This document shows, piece after piece, positions 24,508 through 33,958 of a DNA stretch of 64,000 bases. Under the pieces are notes generated by a model that was not told where the DNA came from, made no database searches, and was given only the letters and a program-made list of their open reading frames with translations. This stretch comes from Armatimonadota bacterium (GTDB taxonomy: Bacteria; Armatimonadota; UBA5829): assembly GCA_039679645.1 (NCBI GenBank), contig JBDKUO010000061.1, forward strand, positions 16,152 through 80,151. Direction: 5' to 3'. Position 1 is the stretch's first letter; the number at the start of each line of letters is the position of its first letter. The position numbers and the translations under genes were made by a program.

Positions 24508-26286
24508 CTATTGTTTGTTAATCAAAGCTTTGGTATCAGCAACCCACTTATCATTCGGTCTCCATTCGTTGATCCTTGTTACACCGAAAGAACTGCACTC
24601 TTCGATGAACTCATCAACTTTTTTCTCATACTCGGTTTTGTTACCTTTGATCTCTTTGCGCATGATCGGCTGCATAAGCTTTACATACTTGAGAGGCAGG
24701 CACGCCTGCTTAACTCTGTATAAGATATCTGGAGAATCTGCAACAGCAATAGCGCTATTCATTATCGTGTCGAGCTTGGCAATGATATCCGGCGATACAT
24801 ATTGAGAATTGGGGTCAGACCAAATCCGCATGTGTATATTGTCGTTGGTCACCTTGTCCTCAAGAGTCTGGATGTACTCATAGATATATTTGCCGGACTT
24901 GCCGTAATAATCATCGCAAAACTCTCTCATGACTGCGTCACCGTCTATATCAGGGTTCCATGATATCTTGGCAAGCAGATAGGAGCGCAGTTCGCCCAAT
25001 TCAGAAATGCCGCCGTTATAATTGCCCTCCCAGAAAATACCTTTGACGCCATATTTTTTGTAGAGCTTGGCTGTGTCCATGAGCTGTCGGTAGTCCGGGA
25101 AAGGCATCAGATAGTGCGAGAAATCGGTGTTGTAATGCCAGATGTACAAATTATTCGTGATCTGCGACCATGCCTTGAGGTTGTCCATATAGTCCACATT
25201 GGACTTGAAGTCACAAGTTTCGTATGGATGTGCCTCACAGCAATATATCGGGCAGAGCCTTACCCGAACATTAGGCAGGGGTTTGGTGATCTTGCACGGT
25301 TTTTCAGTCCACATATATGCCAATGTGTCGACCAACTTGTCGGGGTAGACCTTGGCGGTCTCGGCGGCGATCGCATTCACAAATCTAAGCAGCAGACCTG
25401 ACGGACTGCCTTCTTCCTCTTCGATAGCTTTGCACGCAGGGCATTCACACCTGTTCTGGCAGTCATTTTGCGATACTGAGTAAATCTTAGCCTCAGGATG
25501 ATCACGCATCCAGTCGAGGACTGTCTGAGTTGCGATCTTGACCACTTCAGGGTTCGACATACAAAGCTGCGTAGGCTGCTTCACACGCTCGCCCTTGACC
25601 ATCGAGTAATATTCCGGGTGAGTGTCCCAATAAATCTCCCCCGGCACGAGTTGATAAAACGAATGCACGAACGGATAATAGAACACACCCAAGCCGCGCT
25701 TAGCATCGAGACCGGCAGAATTGCTGTTGCAGCGGTTGCGCGCTGCGTAATCGGGCTGCATCGCTTCTCTGATGAGCACCTCACGATATTCAAAAGCCGG
25801 TTTTTCTTTTGTATCGATATTGCCGAGGGTTATGTCGGATTTCTTCGGCACTTTGTTCACGGTGTTGGTAAGAAATCTGCACCCGAGCGATTCAAGAAAG
25901 CTATGAACGCCATACATAGTGCCGCGAAGTTTGCCACCTGCAATTACAATTCGGTCGCCGACTGTCTTGATTATAAATCCCTCATCACCAAGGTCATTGA
26001 AATCGATGTTGACGCCAAGAGACTTCAGCGCCTCGCAGTTGCCGAGCAAAATCGCTTTCTCGGGGACGTTCTCACCGTCCGGCGCATAAGACAGCACAAC
26101 TCCCGACATCTGCCTCATAAAGAGCTTGAGTTCACTTGCCGCCCAGTGTTCGGATGGCGATGCGTCCTTGGCCAAAACGATGCAGTACTTTGTCCTGCCG
26201 TCCTTGACAAGTTCGATATCCGCGCTTGCCTGCACGGCAGCCGCTGTAAGAAACAAAGCCGCCGTGATGAATGGAAATACTCTCAT
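24508..26286 (-). CDS. Secreted DUF4838 (GH163-like) glycosidase
   Basis: This 592-residue exported protein has a Sec signal MRVFPFITAALFLTAAAVQASA. An N-terminal alpha-glucuronidase-like domain (residues about 25-130; WAASELKLFMRQMSGV, GTMYGVHSFLESLGCRFL) is followed by the DUF4838 catalytic barrel, with SVSQNDCQNRCECPACK (a cysteine cluster), WTEKPC and the acidic GIFWEGNYNGG. DUF4838 proteins define GH163, whose characterised members are endo-beta-N-acetylglucosaminidases acting on N-glycans. Whether this remote homologue shares that activity is uncertain. It is transcribed alone, leftward, with a 5' region shared with the divergent gmk unit. Confidence 0.75.
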   Translation of the reverse strand: MRVFPFITAALFLTAAAVQASADIELVKDGRTKYCIVLAKDASPSEHWAASELKLFMRQMSGVVLSYAPDGENVPEKAILLGNCEALKSLGVNIDFNDLGDEGFIIKTVGDRIVIAGGKLRGTMYGVHSFLESLGCRFLTNTVNKVPKKSDITLGNIDTKEKPAFEYREVLIREAMQPDYAARNRCNSNSAGLDAKRGLGVFYYPFVHSFYQLVPGEIYWDTHPEYYSMVKGERVKQPTQLCMSNPEVVKIATQTVLDWMRDHPEAKIYSVSQNDCQNRCECPACKAIEEEEGSPSGLLLRFVNAIAAETAKVYPDKLVDTLAYMWTEKPCKITKPLPNVRVRLCPIYCCEAHPYETCDFKSNVDYMDNLKAWSQITNNLYIWHYNTDFSHYLMPFPDYRQLMDTAKLYKKYGVKGIFWEGNYNGGISELGELRSYLLAKISWNPDIDGDAVMREFCDDYYGKSGKYIYEYIQTLEDKVTNDNIHMRIWSDPNSQYVSPDIIAKLDTIMNSAIAVADSPDILYRVKQACLPLKYVKLMQPIMRKEIKGNKTEYEKKVDEFIEECSSFGVTRINEWRPNDKWVADTKALINKQ

Positions 26287-26664
26287 TTCTCACTTCTCCA
26301 ATTCCGACTTATTGTCTGACTTTGTAATGTAAACTGGTGGTTTATACCTCGCCGAAAATACGCGCACCACCAATGTATTAGGCTTGCCGAACGCAAGCTC
26401 CTTTTCCGAACCATAGCAAAATGGCTTTCTATATCACCTCCGGTGTCATTTTTTATTTACCACGACTGTATCAGTCTGATAATCATACCAATAATATCTC
26501 GAATTATCATCAATCAATACATATAACTCATTGTATCATATGCATGAGCTGTTTTTGCAAATTTGCAGAAGATTTGGGCTGACCGATACTCTTGCGTGCG
26601 TTGACACCTTGCAGCCGCCGTGCTATACTCTGTTAAATTATGATGAGGTATTGGCGCGAGGAGT
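26287..26664. other. 378-base divergent region
   Basis: It holds the gmk promoter (26601-26629), a small GCTTGC/GCAAGC hairpin near 26385-26402, and a perfect minus-strand Shine-Dalgarno-like GGAGGTGAT (26433-26441) with no convincing gene behind it. The DUF4838 promoter was not identified. Confidence 0.5.
26601..26629 (+). promoter_or_regulatory. Promoter of gmk-coaBC-metK-priA
   Basis: TTGACA (26601-26606), a 17-base spacer and TATACT (26624-26629). This is close to the sigma-70 consensus. Confidence 0.85.
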
Positions 26665-27264
26665 ATGATGCGGTCTTGGGAGAGGCATATACGGAAAGAG
26701 GGGCTGTTGATAGTGCTCTCCGGCCCGTCGGGTGTAGGAAAAGACGCCGTATTGCTTGAGCTGGCCGAAATTTACTCCAACTTCAGCCGGTGTGTGACTA
26801 CCACCACACGTGAGCCAAGAGAGAGCGAAGTCGACGGCATAGACTACACTTTTATATCTGTCAATGAGTTTCGCCGCCGCGCCGATACGGGCGATTTTTT
26901 GGAGTATGCAAATGTTCACGGCAATCTGTACGGCACTCCTCGCAAATGGGTTGAGCAGCGGCTTGCCGAGGGTGTGGATGTTATCCTCAAGATAGATGTT
27001 CAGGGCGGCCTCGCAGTAAAAAAACAAATGCCCTCTGCGGTGATGATTTTCCTTACCCCGCCATCTATTGAAGAGTTGGAGAAAAGGCTTCGAGGCCGGC
27101 TTACCGAATCTGAAAACGACCTTACAAAACGTCTGTTAAATGCGCGCAGGGAACTTGATCAGATCCCGCATTATGAATATATTATCGAAAATGACTCTCT
27201 GGCTAAGACGGCTCAGGAGTTGAAGGCGGTAATCATTGCAGAACACTGCAGAATCAAACAATAA
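26665..27264 (+). CDS. gmk: Guanylate kinase
   Basis: This 199-residue enzyme phosphorylates GMP to GDP. The P-loop reads SGPSGVGKDAV, so Asp stands where Ser or Thr usually follows the Lys. The GMP-binding part is intact (TTTREPRESEVDGIDYTFIS, FLEYANVHGNLYGT). The lid and LID-following motif DVQGG are present. The start is ATG 26665 or the adjacent ATG 26668, right after GAGGAG. It is first in a housekeeping operon and overlaps coaBC by 29 bases. Confidence 0.95.
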   Translation: MMRSWERHIRKEGLLIVLSGPSGVGKDAVLLELAEIYSNFSRCVTTTTREPRESEVDGIDYTFISVNEFRRRADTGDFLEYANVHGNLYGTPRKWVEQRLAEGVDVILKIDVQGGLAVKKQMPSAVMIFLTPPSIEELEKRLRGRLTESENDLTKRLLNARRELDQIPHYEYIIENDSLAKTAQELKAVIIAEHCRIKQ

Positions 27265-28483
27265 CGGACATAAAGCCCCGCTTGCCGGCAAAAAGATAAT
27301 CCTTGGAGTGACTGGCGGCATAGCTGCATATAAGTCTGCATACCTTGCGAGCGCGCTCGTCCAATGCGGCGCTGATGTGCATGTAGTAATGACCGAGCAT
27401 GCAAAGAATCTTATCGGTGCGCCTACATTCTGGTCGCTGACCAAAAACCCTGTTTTATGCGGTCTGTTTGATGAGCCTGACAAACCCGAGATCAAACACG
27501 TCTCACTCACCGTAGGCGCTGACTTGCTGCTGATAGCGCCTGCTACGGCAAACATCATAGGCAAGATGGCCAATGGTATTGCAGACGATATGCTTTCCAC
27601 AATGGCTCTTGCGGTCAGGTGTCCGGTTATAATCGCCCCTGCGATGAACGTGAATATGTATACGAACCCGATTGTGGTTGCCAATATCGACCGTCTGCGG
27701 CAGTATGAATACATCGTTATGGAACCCGAAGAAGGCATGCTCGCATGCGGTGACGAAGGCATTGGGCGCTTGGTCGACCCGGATAAGATCGTGCGGCGAG
27801 TGGAAGAGGTTCTTACAGGCGGCAGGAGGGACTACTCGATGGTCAATCTCATGGTGACTGCCGGACCGACTCAGGAACCTATTGACCCCGTCAGGTTCAT
27901 TACAAACCGTTCCTCGGGGAAGATGGGCTACGCGATTGCCGAGATGGCGGCGAAGCGAGGCGCTAACGTGACCCTGGTCAGTGGTCCTACCGATCTGCTC
28001 GTGCCGGATGGAGTCGAGATGGTAAGTGTAACCACTGTGCACGAAATGCACGATGCTGTGGTGACGCGTTTACAAGAAATCAATGTCATGGTATCGGCAG
28101 CCGCTCCTGCTGACTTCACGCCGGCTCAGGTCCACGAACAGAAAGTAAAAAAGTCGGCAAAATGGACTCTTGAGCTGGATAAAGCGGATGATATCCTCGA
28201 GGAAGTCGGGCACAAGAAGGGCAGGATGATACTTGTGGGCTTTGCCGCCGAGACAGAGAACATTGAAGAGCATGCCAGGGGCAAACTGGAACGCAAAAAC
28301 TTGGATTTGATCGTGGCAAATGATGTTTCGCCGGGCAGTGACGTGTTCGGAAGTGATACGAACCAGGTCACGTTATACTCACGAACCGGTGATAAAGTGT
28401 CATGGCCCAGAATGTCGAAACGGGAAGTCGCGAATGCGATTCTCGATTATGTAAAAAATCATTTCTTGGAGGAATTACATTGA
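27236..28483 (+). CDS. coaBC: Bifunctional phosphopantothenoylcysteine decarboxylase / phosphopantothenate-cysteine ligase
   Basis: This 415-residue two-domain enzyme of coenzyme A synthesis starts at TTG 27236, inside the gmk end. The CoaC half (residues about 18-190) binds FMN. It shows [11 protein letters not shown], the catalytic His in [33 protein letters not shown] and the substrate-clamp [10 protein letters not shown]. The CoaB half (about 205-415) shows [28 protein letters not shown] and the dimer-loop Lys region [10 protein letters not shown]. Order gmk-coaBC-priA is widespread, though rpoZ, often placed between gmk and coaBC, is absent here. Its stop overlaps the metK start (TTGA). 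Confidence 0.95.
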   Translation: MQNTAESNNNGHKAPLAGKKIILGVTGGIAAYKSAYLASALVQCGADVHVVMTEHAKNLIGAPTFWSLTKNPVLCGLFDEPDKPEIKHVSLTVGADLLLIAPATANIIGKMANGIADDMLSTMALAVRCPVIIAPAMNVNMYTNPIVVANIDRLRQYEYIVMEPEEGMLACGDEGIGRLVDPDKIVRRVEEVLTGGRRDYSMVNLMVTAGPTQEPIDPVRFITNRSSGKMGYAIAEMAAKRGANVTLVSGPTDLLVPDGVEMVSVTTVHEMHDAVVTRLQEINVMVSAAAPADFTPAQVHEQKVKKSAKWTLELDKADDILEEVGHKKGRMILVGFAAETENIEEHARGKLERKNLDLIVANDVSPGSDVFGSDTNQVTLYSRTGDKVSWPRMSKREVANAILDYVKNHFLEELH

Positions 28484-29628
28484 GTTCTCAAGCGCACATG
28501 TTCACCTCGGAATCGGTCACCGAGGGACATCCGGACAAAATGGCCGATCAGATTTCAGATGCCGTGCTTGATGCGATCATGGAACAGGATCCTATGGGCA
28601 GAGTTGCGTGTGAGGCTCTACTTACAACAGGTATGGTGTTGGTCGCGGGTGAGATCACAACTCGCGCATATGTCGATATTCCAGGAATTGTACGCCGAAC
28701 GATCGAGCAGATCGGTTACTCACGGGCGAAATACGGGTTCGACTTCGAGACTTGCGGCGTGCTGACGGCTATTCAGTCTCAGTCACCGGACATCGCGATG
28801 GGTGTCGATACAGGCGGCGCGGGAGACCAGGGCATGATGTTCGGATTTGCCTGTGACGAGACTCCCGAGCTTATGCCTATGCCGATTATGCTTGCCCACA
28901 AAATGGCGCGGAGGCTCACTGCTGTCCGCAAGGACGGCCAGATCGGCTACCTTCGCCCGGACGGCAAGACTCAGGTGACCGTGCAGTATGAGGGCGGCAG
29001 GCCGGTCCGCATCGACAAGGTCGTCGTTTCTACTCAGCACCAGCCGAATATTCCTCAGAGCACAATCCGAGCGGACATGATCGAGCATGTAATCAAACCG
29101 ATCCTGCCGCCTGAGATGATCGATGACAAGATCGAGTTTTTCGTAAATCCGACCGGTGTCTTCTCCGTTGGCGGACCGCAGGGCGATACGGGCCTTACAG
29201 GTCGCAAGATCATTGTTGACACCTACGGCGGCATGGCAAAGCACGGTGGCGGCGCTTTCTCCGGCAAGGACCCGACCAAGGTTGACCGTTCGGCAGCCTA
29301 TATGATGCGCTATGTGGCAAAGAATGTGGTTGCTGCGGGGCTTGCCAAGAAGTGCGAAGTCCAGGTTGCCTACGCAATTGGTAAGGCTGAGCCGATGGGG
29401 ATCATGGTCGACACATGGCGGACGAATGCCATACCTGAGGACAAGATTGCTGATCTTATCCTAAAATACTTCGATCTTACGCCTCGCGGGATCATCGACA
29501 GGCTCAACCTCAGACGGCCTATTTATAAGCAGACGGCAGCTTACGGCCACTTTGGCCGCACGGACCTCGACGTGCCGTGGGAAGAGACCGACATGGTCGA
29601 TCTATTGAAGAAAGAAGCCGGTATCTAG
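28480..29628 (+). CDS. metK: S-adenosylmethionine synthase
   Basis: This 382-residue enzyme makes SAM from methionine and ATP. The start is TTG 28480, seven bases after GGAGG and overlapping the coaBC stop by four bases. The longer frame from 28402 has no ribosome site and is rejected. Signatures are [43 protein letters not shown] and the phosphate loop [16 protein letters not shown]. It is inserted between coaBC and priA, where SAM synthase is occasionally found. The length is normal. Confidence 0.97.
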   Translation: MSSQAHMFTSESVTEGHPDKMADQISDAVLDAIMEQDPMGRVACEALLTTGMVLVAGEITTRAYVDIPGIVRRTIEQIGYSRAKYGFDFETCGVLTAIQSQSPDIAMGVDTGGAGDQGMMFGFACDETPELMPMPIMLAHKMARRLTAVRKDGQIGYLRPDGKTQVTVQYEGGRPVRIDKVVVSTQHQPNIPQSTIRADMIEHVIKPILPPEMIDDKIEFFVNPTGVFSVGGPQGDTGLTGRKIIVDTYGGMAKHGGGAFSGKDPTKVDRSAAYMMRYVAKNVVAAGLAKKCEVQVAYAIGKAEPMGIMVDTWRTNAIPEDKIADLILKYFDLTPRGIIDRLNLRRPIYKQTAAYGHFGRTDLDVPWEETDMVDLLKKEAGI

Positions 29629-32055
29629 TTGTATGCAAGGGTTTTGGTGGACACAGGGGCATCCAGCCCGCTCGATTCACTGACCTATGAGATACCTGAT
29701 GGCCTGATGAATACTGTCGGTGTCGGCTCATGTGTGCTGGCGCCGATAGGCTCTCGTCAGGCCATTGGCTATATAATAGGATTGGAACGGACTTCTGATG
29801 TTGAGAAGACACGCCCGATCATAGCAGAGATAGACGGCCCTGTTCATCTTTCATCTGATATGCTCGACCTTGCGCGGTGGATATCCGAGCAGTATATATG
29901 TTCGCTGCCCAGGGTCGTAAGCGCAATGCTTCCCGGCGGGATGCAGTATAAAGCTCAGGCGAAGGTTATTTTAACCGCATCGTCCCAGACTCATCCGCAT
30001 CTTACTCCCTCCGAAACGCGCCTGATGCAGAAGATTGAGACAATGGGCGATGAACCCACAGTCGAGAGCCTCTACAATGACGATGATAAATCTTCAGTCC
30101 AACGACTGCTCAGACAGCTCGAATCCAAGGGCGCAATCAAGCGAGAGTGGCGCCTTATCGCTCCTACAGGCAAGCCGCGTGTTATGCGCGGAGTGAGAGT
30201 TAGTGGAAAGTTGAGAGTGGAGAGTGGAGAGTCGGATATCAGCCTGACGAAGAAGCAGTCAGAGCTGCTGGAACTTATAAAGGGACTGGACCGTGATATA
30301 TCAGTAGCCGAGCTTACGCAGAGATACGGCGCGTCGGCGGCTGTAGTTGCTGCTCTTGAGAAGAAAGGCTGCCTGGAACGTACAGAGATGACTTTTCGGC
30401 GCGCGCCCGCATTCTCCAAAGTCGAGCAGGTGCGTGTCAATCTTAGCGAGGAGCAGAAGGCTGCCGTCGATGAGATCACTCGCGCAATCGACTCATCTAC
30501 ATTCAACCCGTTTTTGCTATTTGGAGTTACCGCGAGCGGTAAGACAGAGGTCTATCTGCGGTGCATTGAGCGCGTGCTGGCTATGAACCGCACCAGTCTG
30601 GTCTTGCTTCCTGAGATAGCTCTCACCACGCAGGTTATGAACATATTCAAGAGCCGGTTCGGCGACCGGGTGGCTGTGCTGCACAGTGCGCTATCCGCTG
30701 GTGAGAGGTTCGATGAATGGGCGCGCATCGAATCAGGCGAGGCGCGGGTTGTGCTGGGCGCAAGGTCTGCTGTCTTTGCACCGCTTACTGACCTTGGACT
30801 GGTGATAGTAGACGAGGAGCATGAGCCAAGCTATAAGCAGGACAATCCTCCGCGTTATAACGGTCGTGACGTTGCCATACGCCGCGCCAACCAGGCCGGA
30901 GCTGCGCTTGTTTTGGGCAGTGCGACGCCGAGCATAGAGACATTCACCCTCGCACGAAATGAGCACTACAGGCTCCTTACGATGCCCAGCCGAATAGAGA
31001 ACCGCCCGATGCCCACGGTCCATATCGCCGATCTGCGCGAGGAGTATTCCAAGGGCAAGCTCACAATATTCAGCACCCGTCTTGAAGAAGCTATAAAAGA
31101 ACGTTTGGCTCGCGGTGAGCAGGTGATGCTCTTTCAGAACAGGCGCGCATATTCGACTTTTCTACTGTGCCGTGACTGCGGATACGTGGAGCGATGCCCA
31201 AACTGCGCGGTCTCTCTAAAGTTTCATGCGGCTGCTAAGAAGCTTAGTTGTCACCACTGCGATTTTGAGATGCCCGCGCCGGATAAGTGCCCGAAGTGTG
31301 AAAGCATCAGGATTGGTCGGTTCGGGATAGGAACGGAACGCGTTGAAGAAGAGGTCAAGAAGACTTTTCCCGGCGCTCGCGTGCTCAGGATGGACCGTGA
31401 CACAACTGCGCGCAAGGGCGCGCACGGCTCGATTCTAGCCACGTTCAGGGCAGGTGAGGCTGATATACTCGTCGGCACTCAGATGATCGCAAAAGGTCTG
31501 GACTTCCCGAACGTGACTCTGGTCGGTGTGATAAGTGCGGACACATCTCTCAATCTGCCTGATTTCAGGGCGTCCGAGCGCACATATCAGCTCGTCTCGC
31601 AGGTGGCGGGCAGGTCGGGCAGGGGAAAGCGGCCCGGTGAGGTCGTGATCCAGACATTTGACCCGGAGCAATATGCCATCAAGTGTGCAGTCACGCACGA
31701 TTACACTGCTTTTTATGAGATAGAACTGGAAAACAGGCGCGAACTGGGTTACCCGCCATTCGGCTCATTAGTCAATATTCTCTCTCGTGATAAGGATGAC
31801 AATGAAGCCAAGGTGAGACTAGAACGGCTCCTCGCTGCGATCAAGTCAGGCAAGATGGCTGAGCGAATGGGAATCAGGATACTGGGGCCTCAGCAGGCGG
31901 TGCTCTCTAAGTTGCGCGGTGAGTATCGCTGGCACATGGTGCTGCGTTCGGCAGACCGTCAAAAGATGCTCGATCTGTTGAATGCGACATTCGAGTCTAG
32001 TCCTGCTCTGCGCAGGCAAATTAGTGTGGATGTAGACCCTATCTCGATGCTCTGA
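29629..32055 (+). CDS. priA: Primosomal replication protein N', helicase PriA
   Basis: This 808-residue 3'-to-5' superfamily 2 helicase restarts stalled forks. It starts at TTG 29629, immediately after the metK stop. Walker A is GVTASGKTEVY (about residue 300), the DEAH-type box is VDEEHEPSYKQ (about 393) and motif III is LGSATPS. Two zinc sites follow (CRDCGYVERCPNC and CHHCDFEMPAPDKCPKC), then GTQMIAKGLDFPNVTLV and QVAGRSGRGKRPG. Residues about 188-202 (VSGKLRVESGESD) sit between the DNA-binding and winged-helix parts and are encoded by a purine-rich repeat also found outside genes, so they look like an in-frame insertion in a permissive linker. Confidence 0.96.
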   Translation: MYARVLVDTGASSPLDSLTYEIPDGLMNTVGVGSCVLAPIGSRQAIGYIIGLERTSDVEKTRPIIAEIDGPVHLSSDMLDLARWISEQYICSLPRVVSAMLPGGMQYKAQAKVILTASSQTHPHLTPSETRLMQKIETMGDEPTVESLYNDDDKSSVQRLLRQLESKGAIKREWRLIAPTGKPRVMRGVRVSGKLRVESGESDISLTKKQSELLELIKGLDRDISVAELTQRYGASAAVVAALEKKGCLERTEMTFRRAPAFSKVEQVRVNLSEEQKAAVDEITRAIDSSTFNPFLLFGVTASGKTEVYLRCIERVLAMNRTSLVLLPEIALTTQVMNIFKSRFGDRVAVLHSALSAGERFDEWARIESGEARVVLGARSAVFAPLTDLGLVIVDEEHEPSYKQDNPPRYNGRDVAIRRANQAGAALVLGSATPSIETFTLARNEHYRLLTMPSRIENRPMPTVHIADLREEYSKGKLTIFSTRLEEAIKERLARGEQVMLFQNRRAYSTFLLCRDCGYVERCPNCAVSLKFHAAAKKLSCHHCDFEMPAPDKCPKCESIRIGRFGIGTERVEEEVKKTFPGARVLRMDRDTTARKGAHGSILATFRAGEADILVGTQMIAKGLDFPNVTLVGVISADTSLNLPDFRASERTYQLVSQVAGRSGRGKRPGEVVIQTFDPEQYAIKCAVTHDYTAFYEIELENRRELGYPPFGSLVNILSRDKDDNEAKVRLERLLAAIKSGKMAERMGIRILGPQQAVLSKLRGEYRWHMVLRSADRQKMLDLLNATFESSPALRRQISVDVDPISML
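30190..30233 (+). repeat. Purine-rich repeat inside priA
   Basis: Tandem GTGGAAAG, TTGAGA, GTGGAGA and GTGGAGA units keep the frame open. They are similar to 14571-14602 and 32061-32098. Confidence 0.65.
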
Positions 32056-32060
32056 GACTT

Positions 32061-32098
32061 CTGGAGGGTGGAGAGTTGAAAGCTGAAAGTAGAAAAGC
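32061..32098 (+). repeat. Purine-rich repeat after priA
   Basis: GGAGGGTGGAGAG followed by TTGAAAG, CTGAAAG and TAGAAAAG units. It is the intergenic member of the family also seen inside ahbAB and priA. Confidence 0.6.
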
Positions 32099-32162
32099 AG
32101 AATGCGAATGAAACAACTGCAGACGTAGTCTCAGCGGCTCGAACATGTAGCATATCTAACTG

Positions 32163-32672
32163 ATGAAAACAATAATCTTTATAAATGGACCCAACGGTGT
32201 CGGAAAGTCCACAGTCTGTGCGGCGTTATTAAGGCGGCTGCCTCATACGAGCTGGCTTGAGAGTGAATGGTGCAGGTGTATTAATCCGTTTGACTTAACG
32301 CCGGAGATTGCAGCGATGACTGAAGACAATATGTCAACGCTGCTGAGAAACTATCTCCAGTGCAGTCTTGTGGACTATGTTATCTTTAGTTATGGCCTTC
32401 ATGGGCCAAGGAAACGTATCTTCGACAATGTAATCAGCAATCTTCAGGATATATCGTTTCACCTATTGCCGATTACACTTGTTTGCAGCGAAGAAGAGAA
32501 TGTATGGCGGATGATTCAAGACGGAAGAAATGACGAGAGAATACAAAGGGGTTTGCAAACACGTCATCTATATGAGAATTTGAGAAATCCGGTAATTGAT
32601 ACGACGCAACTATCGGTTGAGGAGACAGTGGAAGAAATCTTAGCGATCCTACGAGTGAGCTCTGGGCAATAG
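32163..32672 (+). CDS. P-loop kinase-like protein
   Basis: This 169-residue protein has an N-terminal Walker A in FINGPNGVGKSTVC (residues about 9-18), an acidic ESEWCR at about residue 40, and a C-terminal lid-like arginine stretch (DGRNDERIQRGLQTRHLYENL). It resembles small adenylate-kinase or shikimate-kinase-like AAA_33 phosphotransferases. The substrate is unknown. There is no clear ribosome site: a TAGCAT box lies ten bases upstream, so a very short leader is possible. It probably has its own transcription unit. Confidence 0.75.
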   Translation: MKTIIFINGPNGVGKSTVCAALLRRLPHTSWLESEWCRCINPFDLTPEIAAMTEDNMSTLLRNYLQCSLVDYVIFSYGLHGPRKRIFDNVISNLQDISFHLLPITLVCSEEENVWRMIQDGRNDERIQRGLQTRHLYENLRNPVIDTTQLSVEETVEEILAILRVSSGQ

Positions 32673-32722
32673 AGTTCCGCGCTCTTGGCTATCTGCTATT
32701 TGTTATTCTTGGGAGATGGGCG

Positions 32723-33694
32723 ATGATCAAAACATATCTATTCACTGAAGGCAAGTTCAAGCAGGATGTGCCTCTTGATGACTGGCGCTCACTGGTCAGC
32801 GGTGATTGCGCTCTGCTGTGGGTCGATATAAGCGAGTTTGACAAGAATGAAATCGAAGATATCGCAGGCAAGTTCGGTCTGCACCAGTTAGCTATTGAGT
32901 CGTGCCTGGATGGATACCGCAGGCCGCATTTGTATGAGTTCGAAGACCATTTCTACGTCAACATGACCCTTATCAGCCCGCGCAATCATAAAAACCATGG
33001 CATAAAGCCGGGTGAAATGCATTTATTTGTAGGCGGCAAGTTTATCATTACCGCATCGAAAGAGAAGACCAGCGACGCCGTAAACAATGCGATTAAAGAG
33101 TATCAGGATACGCCGGGGCTTTGCTCGCGCGGACCGATGTACGGCGTGTATCTGCTTGCGGAGGATTTGGTAGAGAGCTATTTTCCAATTGTAGAGAACC
33201 TGGACAATCAGGCGGATGAGATAGAGTCTCAAATGCTCAACAATGCGACCAAAAAATCGCTGCACAGGCTCTTTGGGCTAAAGAGAAATGCATTTGAGCT
33301 TCGGAGGCTGCTTGGTCCGCAGAGGGATATCTTTAGTGAGCTGGCCAGACGAGACTTTTCATTTATCGAGGGTGAGAACCAGGTATACTTTCAGGATGTA
33401 TACAACCGGATGATACGTATTTTCGATATGTTGGATACCATACGTGAGATATTGAGCGGGAGTTTGGATATATATCTATCCACTGTCTCGAACCGTCTCA
33501 ACCAGGTGATGATGGCGCTGACAGTCGCCGCTACGATCCTGATGACGCTCTCATTCATCACCGGCTTCTATGGCATGAACTTCACGCATCTGCCGTGGCT
33601 TCACGCGCCGAACGCATTTCGTAACATCACGATCCTGATGATTGCCATAACATTGGGAATGCTGTGGTGGTTCAGACGGATCAAGTGGCTTTGA
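32723..33694 (+). CDS. corA: CorA-family divalent cation channel
   Basis: This 323-residue protein has a large cytoplasmic alpha/beta domain, a long stalk helix (residues about 200-260) and two C-terminal membrane helices. The signature loop YGMNF follows the first helix (ILMTLSFITGFYGMNF). It should form a pentameric Mg2+ (or Co2+/Ni2+) channel in the cytoplasmic membrane. The tail ends KWL just after a basic stretch, as is usual. The ribosome site GGGAGATGGG-CG precedes ATG 32723. Confidence 0.92.
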   Translation: MIKTYLFTEGKFKQDVPLDDWRSLVSGDCALLWVDISEFDKNEIEDIAGKFGLHQLAIESCLDGYRRPHLYEFEDHFYVNMTLISPRNHKNHGIKPGEMHLFVGGKFIITASKEKTSDAVNNAIKEYQDTPGLCSRGPMYGVYLLAEDLVESYFPIVENLDNQADEIESQMLNNATKKSLHRLFGLKRNAFELRRLLGPQRDIFSELARRDFSFIEGENQVYFQDVYNRMIRIFDMLDTIREILSGSLDIYLSTVSNRLNQVMMALTVAATILMTLSFITGFYGMNFTHLPWLHAPNAFRNITILMIAITLGMLWWFRRIKWL

Positions 33695-33778
33695 GGTTCG
33701 TAATCGTGTATCGTCTATTCGTTGATCGTGGATTGGACATGTTGCGGTAACTCTTGACCGCGTTGAATCAATAAAGCC

Positions 33779-33805
33779 GTTCCATGCAGCATACGGAACA
33801 TTTTT
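33779..33805 (+). terminator. Possible terminator after corA
   Basis: GTTCC / GGAAC stem with an 11-base loop, followed by ATTTTT. Only five pairs, so it is weak. Confidence 0.45.
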
Positions 33806-33820
33806 GGCAAGTTGCGCCTA

Positions 33821-33850
33821 TTGACTAATAACGGCTTTCCCTGGTAAAAT
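33821..33850 (+). promoter_or_regulatory. Promoter of tRNA-Met
   Basis: TTGACT (33821-33826), an 18-base spacer and TAAAAT (33845-33850), ten bases before the mature tRNA. Confidence 0.65.
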
Positions 33851-33860
33851 ATTCCTGCGT

Positions 33861-33937
33861 GGCGGAGTACCTCAGTTGGTTAGAGGACCCGGCTCATACC
33901 CGGGGCGTCGTCGGTTCGAGCCCGACCTCCGCTACCA
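33861..33937 (+). tRNA. tRNA-Met (anticodon CAT), CCA encoded
   Basis: A full cloverleaf of 77 bases including CCA. The acceptor is GGCGGAG / CTCCGCT, the D arm CCTC/GAGG and the anticodon stem CCCGG / CCGGG with loop CTCATAC (anticodon CAT). The T arm is GTCGG-TTCGAGC-CCGAC. The paired first base (G1 with U72) and the absence of the three G-C anticodon pairs of initiators argue for the elongator. A lysidine-type tRNA-Ile cannot be fully excluded. Confidence 0.93.
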
Positions 33938-33958
33938 CTCCACCATACATCACACTTC

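Noticed and set aside
26433..26441. Perfect Shine-Dalgarno-like GGAGGTGAT on the minus strand upstream of the DUF4838 gene
   Set aside because: The nearest ATG is 18 bases away and its frame runs into the DUF4838 gene; no protein-like short gene follows.
32140..32165. Leaderless start for the P-loop kinase gene
   Set aside because: The TAGCAT box is too far from consensus and has no -35 or extended -10, so I do not claim it.
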